Source: an uncultured Desulfobacterium sp.
Lineage (GTDB): Bacteria > Desulfobacterota > Desulfobacteria > Desulfobacterales > Desulfobacteraceae
Assembly: GCA_937124525.1 (NCBI GenBank)
Contig: CAKZLA010000371.1
Span: forward strand, 1 to 13,687
DNA: 13,687 bases
Reading direction: 5' to 3'
Below are positions 1 through 5,994 of the stretch, piece after piece (position 1 is the stretch's first letter; every line of letters starts with the position of its first letter). A program made the translations under genes and the position numbers. A model generated the notes under the pieces. It had not been told where the DNA came from. It ran no database searches and saw only the letters and a list, made by a program, of their open reading frames with translations.

Positions 1-1
1 A

Positions 2-511
2 CAACGTTTCCCAAAAGCACAACTGGCAGAACGAAGGCTGTTTATCACCGATGGCCCTATTCAAACCAGCGCTGGGGTGAGTTCTGGAATTGATCTGGCT
101 TTACACCTATTAGAAACCCATTTTGGCGGTCAATTTGCTGCAGATATTGCGAAGGAGATTGTTATTTACTTCCGAAGGTCTGAAGGTGATCCTCAATTGA
201 GTGTGTTCTTACAGTATCGTAATCATTTAGATACCAGAATTCTTTCCAAATTAATTTTGAAACCAATCCTCGGAATTAAAAATTTAAAAACCGATCAGCG
301 GGTAGGATTTTTACCAGGGACTGAAGGTTTGGAAGGATTAAAACAAAAGGTAGATTCCAAAAGCTTTGATATTGCCTTTGCCCTTTTTCCTGTAACCATA
401 GAACAATTAAAAAAGGTGGCAGACGAAAATGAAACCATGCCTCCAAAAAGTACTTATATAGAACCTAAATTGAGAAGTGGACTAACGGTTTATAAATTTG
501 GCGCCAAATGA
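2..511 (+). CDS. Chimeric open frame: GlxA-type DJ-1/PfpI domain end joined to DUF1015 C-terminus (5' partial)
   Basis: The frame is open from base 2 and ends at TGA 509-511; a GTG/ATG start inside it would be arbitrary because the 5' end is off the window. Residues up to about 79 match the end of the DJ-1/PfpI domain of GlxA-type AraC-family regulators: the TSAGVSSGIDLALHLLE stretch and the following YFRR...PQLSVFLQYRNHLD segment, which normally leads into an AraC DNA-binding domain. From about residue 80 the frame instead reads the C-terminal ~90 residues of a DUF1015 protein, with LKPILGI and the family-end motif MPPKSTYIEPKLRSGL. DUF1015 proteins are about 400 residues long and of unknown biochemical function. 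The switch lies on a GAATTC site. I know of no natural GlxA-DUF1015 fusion, so I read this as two gene fragments joined in frame by accident rather than one gene. AT-rich coding and the family types suggest Bacteroidota origin for both parts. Confidence 0.7.
   Translation, partial: QRFPKAQLAERRLFITDGPIQTSAGVSSGIDLALHLLETHFGGQFAADIAKEIVIYFRRSEGDPQLSVFLQYRNHLDTRILSKLILKPILGIKNLKTDQRVGFLPGTEGLEGLKQKVDSKSFDIAFALFPVTIEQLKKVADENETMPPKSTYIEPKLRSGLTVYKFGAK
237..242. other. Chimera junction 1 at an EcoRI site
   Basis: GAATTC lies exactly where protein homology changes from GlxA-type to DUF1015-type. The GlxA reading expected after the Asp-Thr-Arg-Ile residues is a continuation towards the AraC helix-turn-helix, which is missing. 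The DUF1015 reading lacks its first ~300 residues. A restriction-site-coincident switch between unrelated genes points to a ligation or amplification chimera, though an assembly error is also possible. Confidence 0.55.
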
Positions 512-517
512 TTACAA

Positions 518-838
518 TTATTTTGACTTAAGGGACTTACTATAATCTTCGAAAGTTCCTTGCAAATAATAATCATCAACAATATAATCGAGGATTACCT
601 TAAAATCTTTTGGACCTTTATAACCAGGCCAAGGTTTGATGATATTCAAATTTTCATCTAAATATACAATAGACGGATAAGCCATACGACCCTGTAAAAA
701 AACAGCCGCCAATTCATGGTATCCCTTTCTACCTTTTTTTACAAAATGATATGTTTTGCCTTTAAAAACAATACTGTCTTTTTGTTCAGCATCTAATTTT
801 ACGGCATAAAATTTTTCATTCAGACGATACCATACAAT
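518..838 (-). CDS. Thioredoxin-fold family protein, C-terminal fragment
   Basis: The reverse strand carries the last ~106 codons of a thioredoxin-fold protein, open from the junction near 838 to the stop at 518-520. Recognisable features are NEKFYAVKLDAEQ, then GYHELAAVFLQGRMAYPS with the cis-Pro-type YPS/YPT turn typical of the fold, then VYLDENLNIIKPWPGY. The CxxC-bearing N-terminal part is not present, so redox activity cannot be judged. Bacteroidota have secreted thioredoxin-family proteins that end this way. A shorter internal start (TTG near 710) would give only 64 residues and would cut through the conserved region, so I regard the frame as a 5'-truncated gene. It converges with the DUF1015 fragment, with only 6 bp between the stop codons, which suggests that 241-838 is one natural piece of DNA. 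Confidence 0.65.
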   Translation of the reverse strand: MVWYRLNEKFYAVKLDAEQKDSIVFKGKTYHFVKKGRKGYHELAAVFLQGRMAYPSIVYLDENLNIIKPWPGYKGPKDFKVILDYIVDDYYLQGTFEDYSKSLKSK

Positions 839-839
839 T
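836..839. other. Chimera junction 2 (thioredoxin fragment / NhaC fragment) at AATT
   Basis: Thioredoxin homology on the minus strand runs up to about 838, and antiporter homology on the plus strand begins at about 836 (Asn-Phe-Tyr-Gly-Trp). Both genes are cut off here, in opposite orientation, with no intergenic space, and composition changes from AT-rich to mixed. The shared bases are AATT, the same core as in the EcoRI site at 237-242. The exact join could lie anywhere in about 818-845. Confidence 0.5.
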
Positions 840-1627
840 TCTATGGGTGGATTGCCGCACTAATTGTTCCCCTTGTCATCATAGGCGTCATTCCGGTTTT
901 CGGTCCCATGAAAAAAGCTGAGAAACGTGCACAAGAAGAAGGGATACTCGCCCCGCCTGGATCTGAAAAAATAGATATTCACGGCGATGATTATTTTGAA
1001 ATTCCCGAAAATCCAAAGATAATGAATTTTTTCCTTCCCATCCTTGTCTTAGTGGGTTCCACCATCTACTTTGATGTCGATATGCAAAAAGGGGTTCTCG
1101 CCACAGTCGCCTTTATGTTCCTGCTCTATATTCCCCAGGGTTTGATGGATCCTGAAGGATTTTTCGATGCATGTGTCACGGGTATCAAGCACATGCTTTT
1201 TCCCCTTCTCATGGTTGTTCTTGCATTTACATTTGCAGCAATCAACGAAGATATCGGTTTCTTAACCTATGTGATAAATACTGCAGAAAAAATCATGACA
1301 CCGGAGTTGATGCCGTTTATCATATTTATCGTATTGGGTATAACTGAATTTATCATGGGGCTGAGCTGGGGGATGTATGCCATTGCCATTCCCATAGTGA
1401 TCCCGCTGGCTGGGGCACTGGGTGTAAATCCTGCCATCGCAGTGGGGGCCGTCTGTTCTGCAGGTGTGTGGGGAAGTCATATCTGCTTTTATTCGGATGC
1501 CACGATTTTAAGTTCTGCTGCATCAGGATGTGATAACTACCGCCATGCCGTTACCCAGATGCCCTATGGTTTTCTTGGTGCAGCATTAACAAGCATTGCA
1601 TTTCTCATTGTCGGGTATCTGGGCTGA
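836..1627 (+). CDS. NhaC-type Na+/H+ antiporter, C-terminal part (5' truncated)
   Basis: This is the last ~263 residues of an integral membrane secondary transporter of about 460-500 residues that exchanges Na+ for H+ across the inner membrane. The frame is in register from Asn-Phe-Tyr-Gly-Trp at 836; the ATG at 908 is internal, because a hydrophobic helix (IAALIVPLVIIGVIPVFGP) lies upstream of it. A charged cytoplasmic loop rich in Lys/Glu follows (MKKAEKRAQEEG), then about six further hydrophobic helices. The best family mark is the block near the C-terminus reading SDATILSSAASGCDNYRHA, followed by a Gln-Met-Pro-Tyr, equivalent to the SDTTVLSS...GCDH..H..TQLPYA block of NhaC transporters. 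The N-terminal half is lost at junction 2. Since NhaC homologues also include other substrate/Na+ transporters, the exact ion or solute is unsure. The aldehyde dehydrogenase gene follows 153 bp later on the same strand. Confidence 0.7.
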   Translation, partial: NFYGWIAALIVPLVIIGVIPVFGPMKKAEKRAQEEGILAPPGSEKIDIHGDDYFEIPENPKIMNFFLPILVLVGSTIYFDVDMQKGVLATVAFMFLLYIPQGLMDPEGFFDACVTGIKHMLFPLLMVVLAFTFAAINEDIGFLTYVINTAEKIMTPELMPFIIFIVLGITEFIMGLSWGMYAIAIPIVIPLAGALGVNPAIAVGAVCSAGVWGSHICFYSDATILSSAASGCDNYRHAVTQMPYGFLGAALTSIAFLIVGYLG

Positions 1628-1780
1628 TTCAAAAATTATCAATACCTGCGAAAAACTACTCGGTTAACTGAGTTGATATCCCTTTAGTTTTTCTCAAAAT
1701 TGTATATTATATCTCGTTTTTAGCCTATGAAAGGCAATATCAACCCAGTACTGAATTAAAATAAACATACAGGAGGACAA
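1628..1780 (+). promoter_or_regulatory. Intergenic region with palindrome, possible promoter and strong RBS before aldehyde dehydrogenase
   Basis: A near-perfect 16-bp palindrome, ACTCGGTTAACTGAGT (1658-1673, one mismatched pair), sits 30 bp after the antiporter stop. GTTGATAT at 1672-1679 recurs inverted as ATATCAAC at 1737-1744. Between them is an AT-rich stretch (TGTATATTATATC, about 1701-1713) that could supply a -10 box, but no convincing -35 is seen. AGGAGG at 1771-1776 is a textbook Shine-Dalgarno 4 nt before the ATG at 1781 and fixes that start. Promoter and operator roles are inferred. Confidence 0.3.
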
Positions 1781-3220
1781 ATGGAAAACAAATTATGGAT
1801 TAATGGTCAATGGGTGGACTCCGTCAACGGCAAAACCATGAATGTAGAGAACCCTGCCACCGGAGAAATTTTGGGGCAAGTGGTCAATGCCTGTTCGGAA
1901 GATGTGAATTTGGCTGTGAAGGGTGCAAAGGAGGCGTTTTATGATGGACGCTGGTCACAGGCCACTTCCCAGACTCGATTCCAAGTGATGATGAAAATGG
2001 CCGATTTGATGGAAGCCAGAAGTGAAGAGATCGCCCGGATAGAGTCAGAAGATACAGGAAAACCCTATGAGTACCTTTCTCTGGGCGGGGATATCCCTTT
2101 CGCCATTGACAATATGCGTTATTTCGCATCCGTTGCCCGGGATACTTCAGGCAGTAGATCCGGAGAGTATGCCCCTGGTCTGACATCCATTTTTCGCCAT
2201 GAACCCTGCGGGGTGACCGCCGGTATTTCCCCTTGGAACTATCCATTTCTGATGGCGATCTGGAAAATCGGACCGCCACTGGTTGCCGGATGTACCTCTA
2301 TCATCAAACCCGCCTCCATTACGCCGAGATCTACACTTTTTCTGGGAGAGATCGCAAAGGAGGCGGGACTTCCTGATGGTGTTCTTAATATTCTCACCGG
2401 AAATGTGGGTAAAGATCTGGTGGCTCACCCTGATATCCGCATGGTCAGCCTCACCGGTGCCACCGATACCGGAAAAATGATCATGAGAGGTGCTGCTGAC
2501 AGTCTTAAACGGGTGCATCTGGAACTTGGCGGCAAAGCCCCTCTAATAGCATTTGCCGATGCCGATGTAGACAAGATCGTGGAAAAAGTAATCCTTGGCG
2601 GTTTTTGTAATACGGGTCAGGACTGTACGGCGGTGACTCGGGTGCTGGTTGAAAAGAGTATTGTCAATCGGGTTACAGAAGCCATTGTGGAGGCGGCAAA
2701 AGCTGTCATTGTGGGTGATCCGTTTGATAAAAATACCGAGGTGGGGCCGATGGTCTCCGCTGCTCAAAGAGAGAGCGTCATGGGATTTGTAGAAAGGGCA
2801 AAGGTATCAGGAGCTACAGTTCTCACCGGTGGCAAGATTCCAGAAGGGTTTGAAAAAGGATATTATTACGAGCCCACGGTAATCACCAATGTGGATCAAA
2901 AATCGGAAATAGTTCAGAAGGAAGTTTTTGGGCCGGTGATCACCATTCAATCCTTTGATGGAGAAGAAGAGGGCCTCACTATGGGGAACGATGTCGACTT
3001 TGGTCTTGCCGCATCGGTATTTACCAAAGATGTGGGCCGTGCCATGCGGATGGCAAACCGTCTGGAGTTCGGAACCGTCTGGGTCAACGACCATCTTATC
3101 TTGGCCTCGGAAGGTCCCCATGGGGGATTCAAGCAGTCAGGCTTTGGCAAAGATATGTCTGTTGAATCTGTTCATGATTATCAAGTTACTAAGCATATCA
3201 TGATTTCCCTTGACAAATGA
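1781..3220 (+). CDS. NAD(P)-dependent aldehyde dehydrogenase, betaine-/aminobutyraldehyde dehydrogenase type
   Basis: The 479-residue cytoplasmic enzyme is the usual length for the aldehyde dehydrogenase superfamily, which oxidises an aldehyde to its acid with NAD(P)+. The N-terminal WINGQWVDS is typical. The active-site residues are all present: Asn153 in GISPWNYP, Lys176 in IIKPAS, general base Glu248 in LELGGKAP, and nucleophile Cys282 in FCNTGQDCTA. The cofactor-binding Rossmann region ends with SLTGATDTGK (223-232). The GQDCTA sequence around the nucleophile is the form common in betaine-aldehyde and gamma-aminobutyraldehyde dehydrogenases, so amino-aldehydes from choline or polyamines are plausible substrates. 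That is inference; related enzymes act on other aldehydes. AGGAGG 4 nt upstream supports the start. No choline dehydrogenase, betaine transporter or polyamine gene is seen in the window to settle the pathway. Composition agrees with the antiporter fragment before it. Confidence 0.85.
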   Translation: MENKLWINGQWVDSVNGKTMNVENPATGEILGQVVNACSEDVNLAVKGAKEAFYDGRWSQATSQTRFQVMMKMADLMEARSEEIARIESEDTGKPYEYLSLGGDIPFAIDNMRYFASVARDTSGSRSGEYAPGLTSIFRHEPCGVTAGISPWNYPFLMAIWKIGPPLVAGCTSIIKPASITPRSTLFLGEIAKEAGLPDGVLNILTGNVGKDLVAHPDIRMVSLTGATDTGKMIMRGAADSLKRVHLELGGKAPLIAFADADVDKIVEKVILGGFCNTGQDCTAVTRVLVEKSIVNRVTEAIVEAAKAVIVGDPFDKNTEVGPMVSAAQRESVMGFVERAKVSGATVLTGGKIPEGFEKGYYYEPTVITNVDQKSEIVQKEVFGPVITIQSFDGEEEGLTMGNDVDFGLAASVFTKDVGRAMRMANRLEFGTVWVNDHLILASEGPHGGFKQSGFGKDMSVESVHDYQVTKHIMISLDK

Positions 3221-3517
3221 CGGGATGAACGGCATCCGTCGAGAGGGTCTGTAGTTAGTTGATTCCTGCCAAAGAATATACCAGCATGTTTGTATTTTTA
3301 TCCGTTTTCTGCGTTGGGCTTTTCCATATATAGAACCACTATTTACGGAAAAGCCCGCCTTGAATATCAATAAAAATTCTGCTCTTCCTGGTATGTCCTT
3401 CCCCAATAATATCCTTAAATGATAAATAAATTTACATGCCTACCAGAAAAGGAAGCCACAGCACCATTTTTATGTTGGATCATCCTGGACCAGCCCCATT
3501 GTGATCTGGGGGCTTGA
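3221..3517. other. Non-coding spacer with hairpins between convergent dehydrogenase genes
   Basis: No convincing gene is seen. Just after the aldehyde dehydrogenase stop, GACGGGAT...ATCCGTC (3219-3241) can pair with one bulged G. A perfect 10-bp inverted repeat, GGGCTTTTCC (3316-3325) and GGAAAAGCCC (3347-3356), encloses a 21-nt loop. GCCCC and GGGGGC near 3493-3513 can also pair. None is followed by a clear T-run, so they may be weak or bidirectional terminators between the two convergent genes, or repeat remnants. Confidence 0.35.
3316..3356. repeat. Perfect 10-bp inverted repeat, possible terminator or small repeat element
   Basis: GGGCTTTTCC and its exact complement GGAAAAGCCC are separated by 21 nt. 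The loop is AT-rich (atatatag...). It lies about 96 bp after the aldehyde dehydrogenase stop. The stem is stable enough to act at RNA level, but the T-rich tail expected of an intrinsic terminator is missing. Confidence 0.4.
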
Positions 3518-3537
3518 TTATTTTGTAATAATCAAGC
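3512..3537. terminator. 11-bp perfect stem-loop over the 3' end of the alcohol dehydrogenase gene
   Basis: GCTTGATTATT (3512-3522), loop TTGT, AATAATCAAGC (3527-3537) is a perfect stem. It covers the last codons and the stop (3518-3520) of the minus-strand alcohol dehydrogenase. Read in the minus direction, the stem is followed by CCCCC rather than U residues. In the plus direction it is followed by TCTCTTT, which is closer to a terminator tail for transcription arriving from the aldehyde dehydrogenase. Terminator function is possible on either strand but not proven. Confidence 0.4.
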
Positions 3538-4630
3538 TCTCTTTAAACGCTTTTTTTATGTCCTCTTTATTTATTTCAAAATCATGACTTTTTAGTTTGC
3601 GTTTATTTTTGATTTCAAGTTCAGTATAAAGTTCAAAGTCTTCATTGCTAATCGTATAAGGTCCTACTATGGCAATAATAAATTGTCTAAGCTCAAGTGT
3701 TGTTTTAAACCCGAGAATTTTGAGTAATTTATGTCCTTTGTTAACATGTTTATGATTTTTTCTTATGTGCATTTCTACCATGCTGCCCAGAAATAAAGCT
3801 GTGGCTTTTCCATGGTATACACCATGATTATAGGTCAAGTGATAGCCAAAACCATGGGGTATTCCTGTTCCCGTATGACTAATGACAATCCCTGCAAAAG
3901 TCGATGCGTGAATTAAATTTTCATGCATTTCCTTAGTGAAATTCCCACTCTTAAGCGTGTTCATTGCATTAACAAAAAATTTAAGTCCTGACATCGCAAT
4001 TTCATCACTATAAAAATTACTCTTTTTAATCAAAAATCCTTCTGTTAAGTGACAAAGTGCATCAACGGCCGTTGAACGAATGACACTATCAGGCATTGTC
4101 ATATAATATCTTGTGTCTAAAAATGCAATTTGGGGAAATATTTTGGCCATACATGATAATTTCTTTTGTGCTTTATGGTCAGTTATTATTGAATAAGGTG
4201 TCGTTTCACTACCGGTTCCACTGGTTGTTGGAATAGCAATAATTGGTTTGCTTGATAATCCATCGGTAAAAATTAAATCCCTGGCATCTACTATATTATT
4301 TTCCAATAATACACCTATCATTTTACTTGCATCCAACGGTGAGCCGCCACCAATGCCAACAACAAAGTCTATATCACTATCTCTAAATTCATTCATCGCT
4401 TTTTGTAGAATTTCAAATGTAGGATTTTCCATTATCTCATCAAAAACAAAAGCTTTGATGTCCATGCCTTTAAAAGCTTCAAGTAAATCTGAAAGTGCTC
4501 CACTTTTTCTTGCAGAGGATCTCCCTGTGACAATTAAACATTTTTTGCCAAACGATTTGAATTCGTCTTTATATGTAAACAAGCATTTTTCTTCAAAAAT
4601 AATTTTTGTGGGCATATAAAAAAAGTTCAT
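3518..4630 (-). CDS. Iron-containing (group III) alcohol dehydrogenase
   Basis: The 370-residue protein is of usual length for the Fe-ADH family, NAD(P)H-dependent cytoplasmic enzymes that interconvert alcohols and aldehydes or ketones. The N-terminal domain has the dinucleotide-binding GIGGGSPLDASK (92-103) and PTTSGTGSE (134-142) motifs. The C-terminal helical domain has metal ligands in the expected order: Asp190 and His194 (VDALCH), His259 (IPHG) and His273 (VYHGKA). The 14-residue spacing of the last two agrees with family members such as FucO. The start ATG at 4628-4630 has AAGGAA on the minus strand about 7-8 nt upstream. The gene is noticeably more AT-rich than the aldehyde dehydrogenase and the ABC operon, with many A/T-ending codons and Lys/Ile/Phe-rich sequence, so it may be horizontally acquired or derive from a different fragment. 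It is convergent with the aldehyde dehydrogenase gene, so joint regulation is not evident. Substrate is unknown. Confidence 0.88.
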   Translation of the reverse strand: MNFFYMPTKIIFEEKCLFTYKDEFKSFGKKCLIVTGRSSARKSGALSDLLEAFKGMDIKAFVFDEIMENPTFEILQKAMNEFRDSDIDFVVGIGGGSPLDASKMIGVLLENNIVDARDLIFTDGLSSKPIIAIPTTSGTGSETTPYSIITDHKAQKKLSCMAKIFPQIAFLDTRYYMTMPDSVIRSTAVDALCHLTEGFLIKKSNFYSDEIAMSGLKFFVNAMNTLKSGNFTKEMHENLIHASTFAGIVISHTGTGIPHGFGYHLTYNHGVYHGKATALFLGSMVEMHIRKNHKHVNKGHKLLKILGFKTTLELRQFIIAIVGPYTISNEDFELYTELEIKNKRKLKSHDFEINKEDIKKAFKESLIITK

Positions 4631-4968
4631 ATTTTATTTCCTTTTTGACTTGATAATAATTCAGGCCATAGAAATGCCGTGGCCCGTTTGCCCTGCCTGG
4701 AGGTAAGGTTTTTGAAAAGATATTTGGCATCCTTGTTTTAAAAATTCCCTTGCGGCCTTCCCATCACTTTGTTGAAACTAAAATAGGTATTCAAGTTCAA
4801 GAAAGAGTCGGTCATTGTCAGCAATGTTTTGAAAGGCCACAGCTTCCCTGATTGATAAAACACAAGACCGCCCTTTACCATGACACTATCCCTTACGGGG
4901 TAAGATTTTGTGGTTTTACCGTTCTCAATTCTGAAAGTTGTGGCAAGAAAGGTGAATTTTTGGTTTTT
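4631..4968. other. Gene-poor stretch; degenerate minus-strand open frame in register with the integrase fragment
   Basis: Near 4640 is the ribosome-binding region of the alcohol dehydrogenase on the minus strand. From 4968 down to a TAA at 4738-4740 the minus strand is open for 76 codons, in the same frame as the integrase and directly after its TAA stop (4969-4971). The peptide includes FRIENGKTTKSYPVRDSV and GGLVFYQSGKLWPFKTLL and looks protein-like, but I do not recognise it. The only ATG at the right place (4879-4881) would give about 47 residues. It may be a remnant of another gene. GGCCA/TGGCC near 4662-4685 can form a small hairpin. Confidence 0.25.
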
Positions 4969-5435
4969 TTACTGATCTTGATATTTAATCTCTGACGGAT
5001 CAATATCCAGCGGGCTTTTGGTTTTCTTGATGGTCCTTGATTTAACCGTATGGGTGTAAATCATGGTGGTTCGTATATCACTGTGACCTAACAGTTCCTG
5101 GATCGTTCGGATATCGTGGTTTGCCTGAAGCAGGTGACTGGCAAAACTGTGCCGAAAGGTGTGAGCTGTGGCCCGTTTGGTCAGCTGGGCCCTTCGCACA
5201 ACGGATTTGATTGCTTTTTGGACATGGCGATCATGCAAGTGGGCGCGTCGATATTCTCCCGCATCGGGAACCCAGGTGAGATCCTTTGCAGGAAAAAACC
5301 ATTGCCAATGAAATTCCCGACCGGCATTCTTGTATTTTTTTCAATGGAATCAAACATAAAGGCATCGGCAATCCCTTGATCAAGATCTTGTCGATGAATA
5401 AGCCTTACTGCATCAAACTGCTGGTGTATCTTCAT
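4969..5435 (-). pseudogene. Integron-type tyrosine recombinase (IntI-like), 5'-truncated and frameshifted
   Basis: The C-terminal part of an integron integrase is readable on the minus strand. In the first segment (about 5435-5340) the peptide KIHQQFDAVRLIHRQDL, then FMFDSIEK, matches the region before the IntI-specific insertion. The match then shifts frame at a run of seven A (eight expected) near 5335-5342. It continues in the lower frame with [17 protein letters not shown] and [16 protein letters not shown], the insertion found in IntI proteins but not in ordinary phage integrases. The catalytic HTFRH box (H-x-x-R), then [14 protein letters not shown] with the second His and the nucleophilic Tyr, and an end in SPLD complete the C-terminus. 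The N-terminal core-binding domain and the first catalytic Arg are missing, so the product cannot be an active recombinase. A single-base sequencing error could explain the frameshift but not the missing 5' half. No attC-like array is visible nearby. Confidence 0.75.
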
Positions 5436-5442
5436 ATTACCC

Positions 5443-5540
5443 CCAAAGTACTTTACAGTCTTTATTGTCAGAATTTTGATCGCAGTTATCCTGTCACGCC
5501 AAAGTACCGTGTTTACTGTACCAAATTACTGTACCAAATT
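5443..5540. repeat. Cluster of GTAC-centred repeats beside the truncated integrase
   Basis: CCAAAGTAC occurs at 5443-5451 and 5499-5507. A 13-bp unit, ACTGTACCAAATT, is repeated perfectly in tandem at 5515-5527 and 5528-5540. On the minus strand this reads as GGTACAGTAA twice, then GGTACTTTGG and AGTACTTTGG. The cluster begins where integrase homology stops. It may be the end of a mobile element or a recombinase-binding region; this is inference only. Confidence 0.45.
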
Positions 5541-5549
5541 AAAGTGATA

Positions 5550-5582
5550 ATTATCTCAACGAGCCTACAACAGGCTGATAAT
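5550..5582. repeat. Small hairpin at the end of a doubtful ORF
   Basis: AGCCT (5562-5566), loop ACAAC, AGGCT (5572-5576) is flanked by ATTATC (5550-5555) and GATAAT (5577-5582). It is preceded by the perfect 10-bp palindrome GATAATTATC (5546-5555). It coincides with the 3' end of the minus-strand ORF at 5551-5790. A terminator or transposon-remnant role is possible; no T-run is obvious. Confidence 0.25.
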
Positions 5583-5790
5583 CATCGCTTGCCCCACAGC
5601 AAAGATCAATTTTACAAAAATTCTTCTTGCAAAACGGAAGGCCAGGATATCGAGAATGTTGAATTTTGCCAGTTGAAGCATCCTCATCACCAATTATCTC
5701 AAAAATAAGCTCAAGCCAATCTTTTTCAAGAGTTTTAAGGGGCTCTTGATCAAGGCCGGAATCTTCGGGGTTGGTCATAAGGTGGGCCAC
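5551..5790 (-). CDS. Small hypothetical ORF of doubtful status
   Basis: This is an open frame of 79 codons from a GTG at 5788-5790 (GTG GCC CAC CTT ATG) to a stop at 5551-5553. The middle reads DWLELIFEIIGDEDASTGK, then IQHSRYPGLPFCKKN, and the C-terminal part has four Cys residues. I do not recognise a family. No Shine-Dalgarno is seen before the GTG. The start lies inside one arm of a 25-bp inverted repeat whose other arm also encodes Val-Ala-His-Leu-Met, so the start may be part of a mobile-element end rather than a gene start. It could be a fragment of a larger degraded protein. Confidence 0.25.
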   Translation of the reverse strand: MAHLMTNPEDSGLDQEPLKTLEKDWLELIFEIIGDEDASTGKIQHSRYPGLPFCKKNFCKIDLCCGASDDYQPVVGSLR

Positions 5791-5893
5791 TATACGGAGA
5801 CTGAAAATATTTTATGTTCAATTTCCTGTAATTACTGGCTTTATTTTTAAATAAAAAAATCAGTTCAAAGTGGCCCATCTTATGAACAATCCC
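5767..5893. repeat. 25-bp inverted repeat (22/25 identical) flanking a ~77-bp AT-rich spacer
   Basis: The complement of 5767-5791 reads AGTGGCCCACCTTATGACC..., and 5869-5893 reads AGTGGCCCATCTTATGAAC...; they differ at three positions. The inner 16 bp match 15/16. ACTGA (5801-5805) and TCAGT (5860-5864) extend the symmetry inside. The arrangement resembles the ends of a miniature element. From memory, AGTGGCCCA-type repeats occur at ends of IS21-family elements; no istA/istB gene is present, so any such element would be a remnant. Confidence 0.5.
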
Positions 5894-5914
5894 AAATTTT
5901 CTAACAAAAATGGG

Positions 5915-5954
5915 TTGACAATGAATAATATCAGCTGATATATATCAACTGATA
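5915..5954 (+). promoter_or_regulatory. Promoter with overlapping palindromic operator for the tetR-ABC transporter operon
   Basis: TTGACA at 5915-5920 is a consensus -35 box, and AT-rich hexamers starting at 5937-5939 (for example TATATA at 5939-5944) lie 16-18 bp downstream as a -10. Over the spacer and -10 lies a 26-bp palindrome, 5929-5954. It is made of TATCAGCTGATA (5929-5940, itself perfectly palindromic), TA, and TATCAACTGATA (5943-5954), with one mismatched pair across the main axis. Such a dyad over the -10 of a tetR gene is the classical layout for an autorepressor operator. Binding is inferred. Confidence 0.6.
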
Positions 5955-5994
5955 ATTTAATTAATAACTATCAACAACAGAATTATTCAAAAAT

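Noticed and set aside
5443..5582. attC/attI site or CRISPR array
   Set aside because: No RYYYAAC/GTTRRRY pair is found, and the repeats are too few and unequal in spacing for a CRISPR array.
5286..5708. 140-codon plus-strand open frame
   Set aside because: It runs antisense through the integrase pseudogene and the repeat cluster and resembles no protein I recognise.
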